Assembly: GCA_937912045.1 (NCBI GenBank)
Contig: CALDPI010000217.1
Coordinates: 1-5,445 of the forward strand
Reading direction: 5' to 3'
Length of the DNA stretch: 5,445 bases
Source: an uncultured Clostridia bacterium
Lineage (GTDB): Bacteria; Bacillota; Clostridia; Oscillospirales; Acutalibacteraceae
Position 1 is the stretch's first letter. Each line of letters starts with the position of its first letter. Positions 4,249-5,445 of this stretch are shown here, in pieces. The position numbers were made by a program, and so were the translations under genes. Under the pieces are notes generated by a model. The model had not been told where the DNA came from. It worked only from the letters and a program-made list of their open reading frames with translations, and did not search any database.

Positions 4249-5445
4249 TTATTTAAGAATAGTATTTGCCGCGCTGTCCTTATAGGTTTCCTCCTGATTG
4301 AAGAAGTAAGCATCCATAACCGAGCGCATAACCGAACCACTTGTAAAGCTCGAAGCGCCGTGCTCAATAACAACGGCAACCGCAATTTCGGGATTTTCAA
4401 ACGGGGCAAATGCCACGAACACGTTGTGGTCGGCGCCGCCGTCGGTCTGCGAGGTACCCGTTTTACCACCAACCTGAATGGGATAATCTCTGAAAACGGC
4501 ACTACCTGTACCGTCCTCGGTAACCGAAAGCATACCGCGTTTTACGATGTCGAGAATATTGTCCTCAATTTTAACGGTGTTAAGTACAGTGGGGTCGTTT
4601 CTGTAGTACGTTTCACCCAAATCGTACGAAAGGATGCTGTTAACCAGCGTTGTTTTGTATCGCACACCGCTGTTTGCAATCGTGGCGGTGGCAGAGCAGA
4701 TTTGTATGGGGGTAAAGGCGTTGTGCTGACCAATGGCAACCTGAACGGTATTACCGGCAAACCAGCCCGACTTAGCATCGTCGCGAATGCCCTTGGATTC
4801 GTAAATTTCAACACCCGTCTTCTCACCCAGACCAAACTGCTTAAGATATGAGTTAATCGCGTCAATTCCAAGACGGCGTCCCATCTCATAGAAGAAGTAG
4901 TTGCAGGAGCGCGAAAGCGCCGTAACAACGTTTATAGAGCCGTGGTGTCCCATACAGGAGGGGGTAAAGCCAACGTTCTGATAAAACCTGTAAACCTTTG
5001 TGCAGGTAACGCGCTCGTCAGGTAGTAGTTTGCCGTTTTCCAAAGCCGCAATGATTTCGCTGGAGGTCTGACAAGAGATTTTGATTTTTATATGAGGATT
5101 CTTTTTGATATATTCATTTAAATAGGGAAGTAAGACAAATTTACAAAGGGTGGTACTGACACCGATGGTAATATGTCCAACTCCCAATTCATTCATTTTC
5201 TTGATTCTTTCTTCGCCGTTTCTGATGCAGAGATATTCTTTCTCCGTCTTGTACTGCCAGTTTCCTTGTTCATCCAACGGGCGCACCGTCAGCATAATAT
5301 GGGCGTGGGGATTATGCCCTGGTGGATGCGGATCGTGGATCGCAACATCGGCGCACATCCCATCGGCAACAAAGCTGTTCTGAATGAAATCAGTTAAAAG
5401 CTCCTGCCATTGTTCCGGTGTCAGCTCAATAGGCAGCGCAGGGAC
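4249..5445 (-). CDS. mrdA: PBP2/MrdA-type transpeptidase, C-terminal part, in a chimeric frame
   Basis: The frame is open from the window edge (first Met at 5358) to TAA at 4249, but only about 5049-4249 is PBP. That part is a class B penicillin-binding protein transpeptidase domain, which cross-links peptidoglycan outside the membrane, here probably for cell elongation. Counting Met5358 as residue 1: ALENGKLLPDE (105-115), the SxN motif SCN (151-153) in SRSCNYFFYEMG, FGLGEKTGVEI, the PBP2-like AIGQHNAFTPIQ (208-219), and KTGTS (299-303). The signal anchor, dimerisation region and the SxxK nucleophile, which normally lies just before ALENG, are all missing. Residues 1-51 are relaxase-like and 52 to about 104 LysR-like. 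The frame would therefore make a catalytically dead, unanchored protein if real. I think the PBP gene is normal in the organism and the join is an assembly or recombination artefact. It is upstream of minD, as in clostridial shape clusters. Confidence 0.85.
   Translation of the reverse strand, partial: VPALPIELTPEQWQELLTDFIQNSFVADGMCADVAIHDPHPPGHNPHAHIMLTVRPLDEQGNWQYKTEKEYLCIRNGEERIKKMNELGVGHITIGVSTTLCKFVLLPYLNEYIKKNPHIKIKISCQTSSEIIAALENGKLLPDERVTCTKVYRFYQNVGFTPSCMGHHGSINVVTALSRSCNYFFYEMGRRLGIDAINSYLKQFGLGEKTGVEIYESKGIRDDAKSGWFAGNTVQVAIGQHNAFTPIQICSATATIANSGVRYKTTLVNSILSYDLGETYYRNDPTVLNTVKIEDNILDIVKRGMLSVTEDGTGSAVFRDYPIQVGGKTGTSQTDGGADHNVFVAFAPFENPEIAVAVVIEHGASSFTSGSVMRSVMDAYFFNQEETYKDSAANTILK
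5026..5205 (-). pseudogene. LysR-type regulator fragment (start of effector-binding domain)
   Basis: About 60 residues read KKMNELGVGHITIGVSTTLC, then KFVLLPYL, then HIKIKISCQTSSE. This is the typical linker and first beta-alpha unit of a LysR substrate-binding domain (I[TR]IGVSTTL..yLLPyL..F...P.I.I). The N-terminal HTH and everything after ENGK are absent, so no function is possible. It is visibly more A+T-rich than the flanking PBP segment. At the low-coordinate side it merges with PBP sequence at AALENGKL (5049-5026), a peptide plausible in both families. Family assignment is from recognition of the motif pattern. Confidence 0.75.
5206..5445 (-). pseudogene. MobA/MobL-type (MOBQ) relaxase fragment
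   Basis: Eighty residues, starting mid-gene at the window edge: LPIELTPEQW, then FVADGMCADVAIHDP, GHNPHAHIMLTVRPLDE and EKEYLCIRNGEE. HNPHAHIMLT is the metal-binding HxH motif of MobA/MobL relaxases, which nick the transfer origin of mobilizable plasmids and integrative elements. The phrase KTEKEYLC with a following GEER is typical of copies on clostridial mobile elements. The relaxase sequence stops at about 5214-5206 and runs without a break into the LysR fragment. The catalytic tyrosine lies near the N-terminus in this family and is outside the window. It shows that mobile-element DNA is joined here; whether truly in this genome is uncertain. Confidence 0.8.

Noticed and set aside
4360..4851. 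Plus-strand open frame of 163 codons inside the PBP segment
   Set aside because: Antisense to the conserved KTG and GQ motifs of the transpeptidase; no domain recognised.
4249..5358. A novel 369-residue relaxase-LysR-PBP fusion protein
   Set aside because: Each piece is an interior fragment lacking key catalytic or DNA-binding parts, the joins fall in low-information or shared words, and the frame lies at the window edge. Chimera is the simpler explanation.
5206..5445. An integrated mobile element with ends or attachment site
   Set aside because: Only an interior relaxase fragment is present; I see no terminal repeats, integrase, transposase or tRNA target.

Overview
The window looks like a chromosomal segment of a gut-type Firmicute (class Clostridia, probably Oscillospirales/Ruminococcaceae-like). 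The evidence is a hisS-aspS pair behind a T-box leader, a bacterial-type AspRS, a clostridial-type HisRS insertion rich in CxxC pairs, a cell-shape neighbourhood (PBP2, MinD-like ATPase, MgsA-like protein) and AGGAG-type ribosome binding sites. The placement is an inference from gene content, not from a database search. Every supported gene lies on the minus strand, so transcription runs from high to low coordinates.

Layout in transcription order. (1) 5445-4249 is one uninterrupted reading frame made of three unrelated pieces: part of a MobA/MobL (MOBQ-type) plasmid relaxase (5445 to about 5206), a central piece of a LysR-type regulator (about 5205 to 5026), and the C-terminal half of a class B penicillin-binding protein of the PBP2/MrdA type (about 5049 to 4249). 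The PBP lacks its N-terminus and the SxxK catalytic serine. A metagenomic assembly chimera or a recombination scar is much more likely than a real three-domain protein. (2) 4187-3450 encodes a MinD-like deviant-Walker ATPase with its own good sigma-A promoter. (3) 3453-3043 encodes a methylglyoxal-synthase-family protein overlapping minD by ATGA; two catalytic residues known from E. coli MgsA are missing. (4) About 3026-2807 is a complete T-box riboswitch with K-turn, specifier loop, T-box bulge/antiterminator and intrinsic terminator, served by a promoter inside the 3' end of mgsA. (5) 2788-1478 is hisS and (6) 1463-1 is aspS, cut by the window edge.

Functionally there are two units. The PBP2/MinD/MgsA-like genes match the clostridial cell-shape and division cluster (mreBCD-mrdA-minCDE-rodA-mgsA), here apparently reduced because minC, minE and rodA are absent between the PBP and mgsA. 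The second unit, hisS-aspS, supplies His-tRNA and Asp-tRNA. Its leader has a GAC (Asp) specifier and a T-box base complementary to a G73 discriminator, so uncharged tRNA-Asp is the likely signal even though hisS is the first gene.

I see no CRISPR array, tRNA, rRNA, complete transposon or clearly new multi-gene system. The points most worth a second look are the chimeric frame, the altered MgsA-like active site, and the overlapping Asp/His specifier in the T-box.
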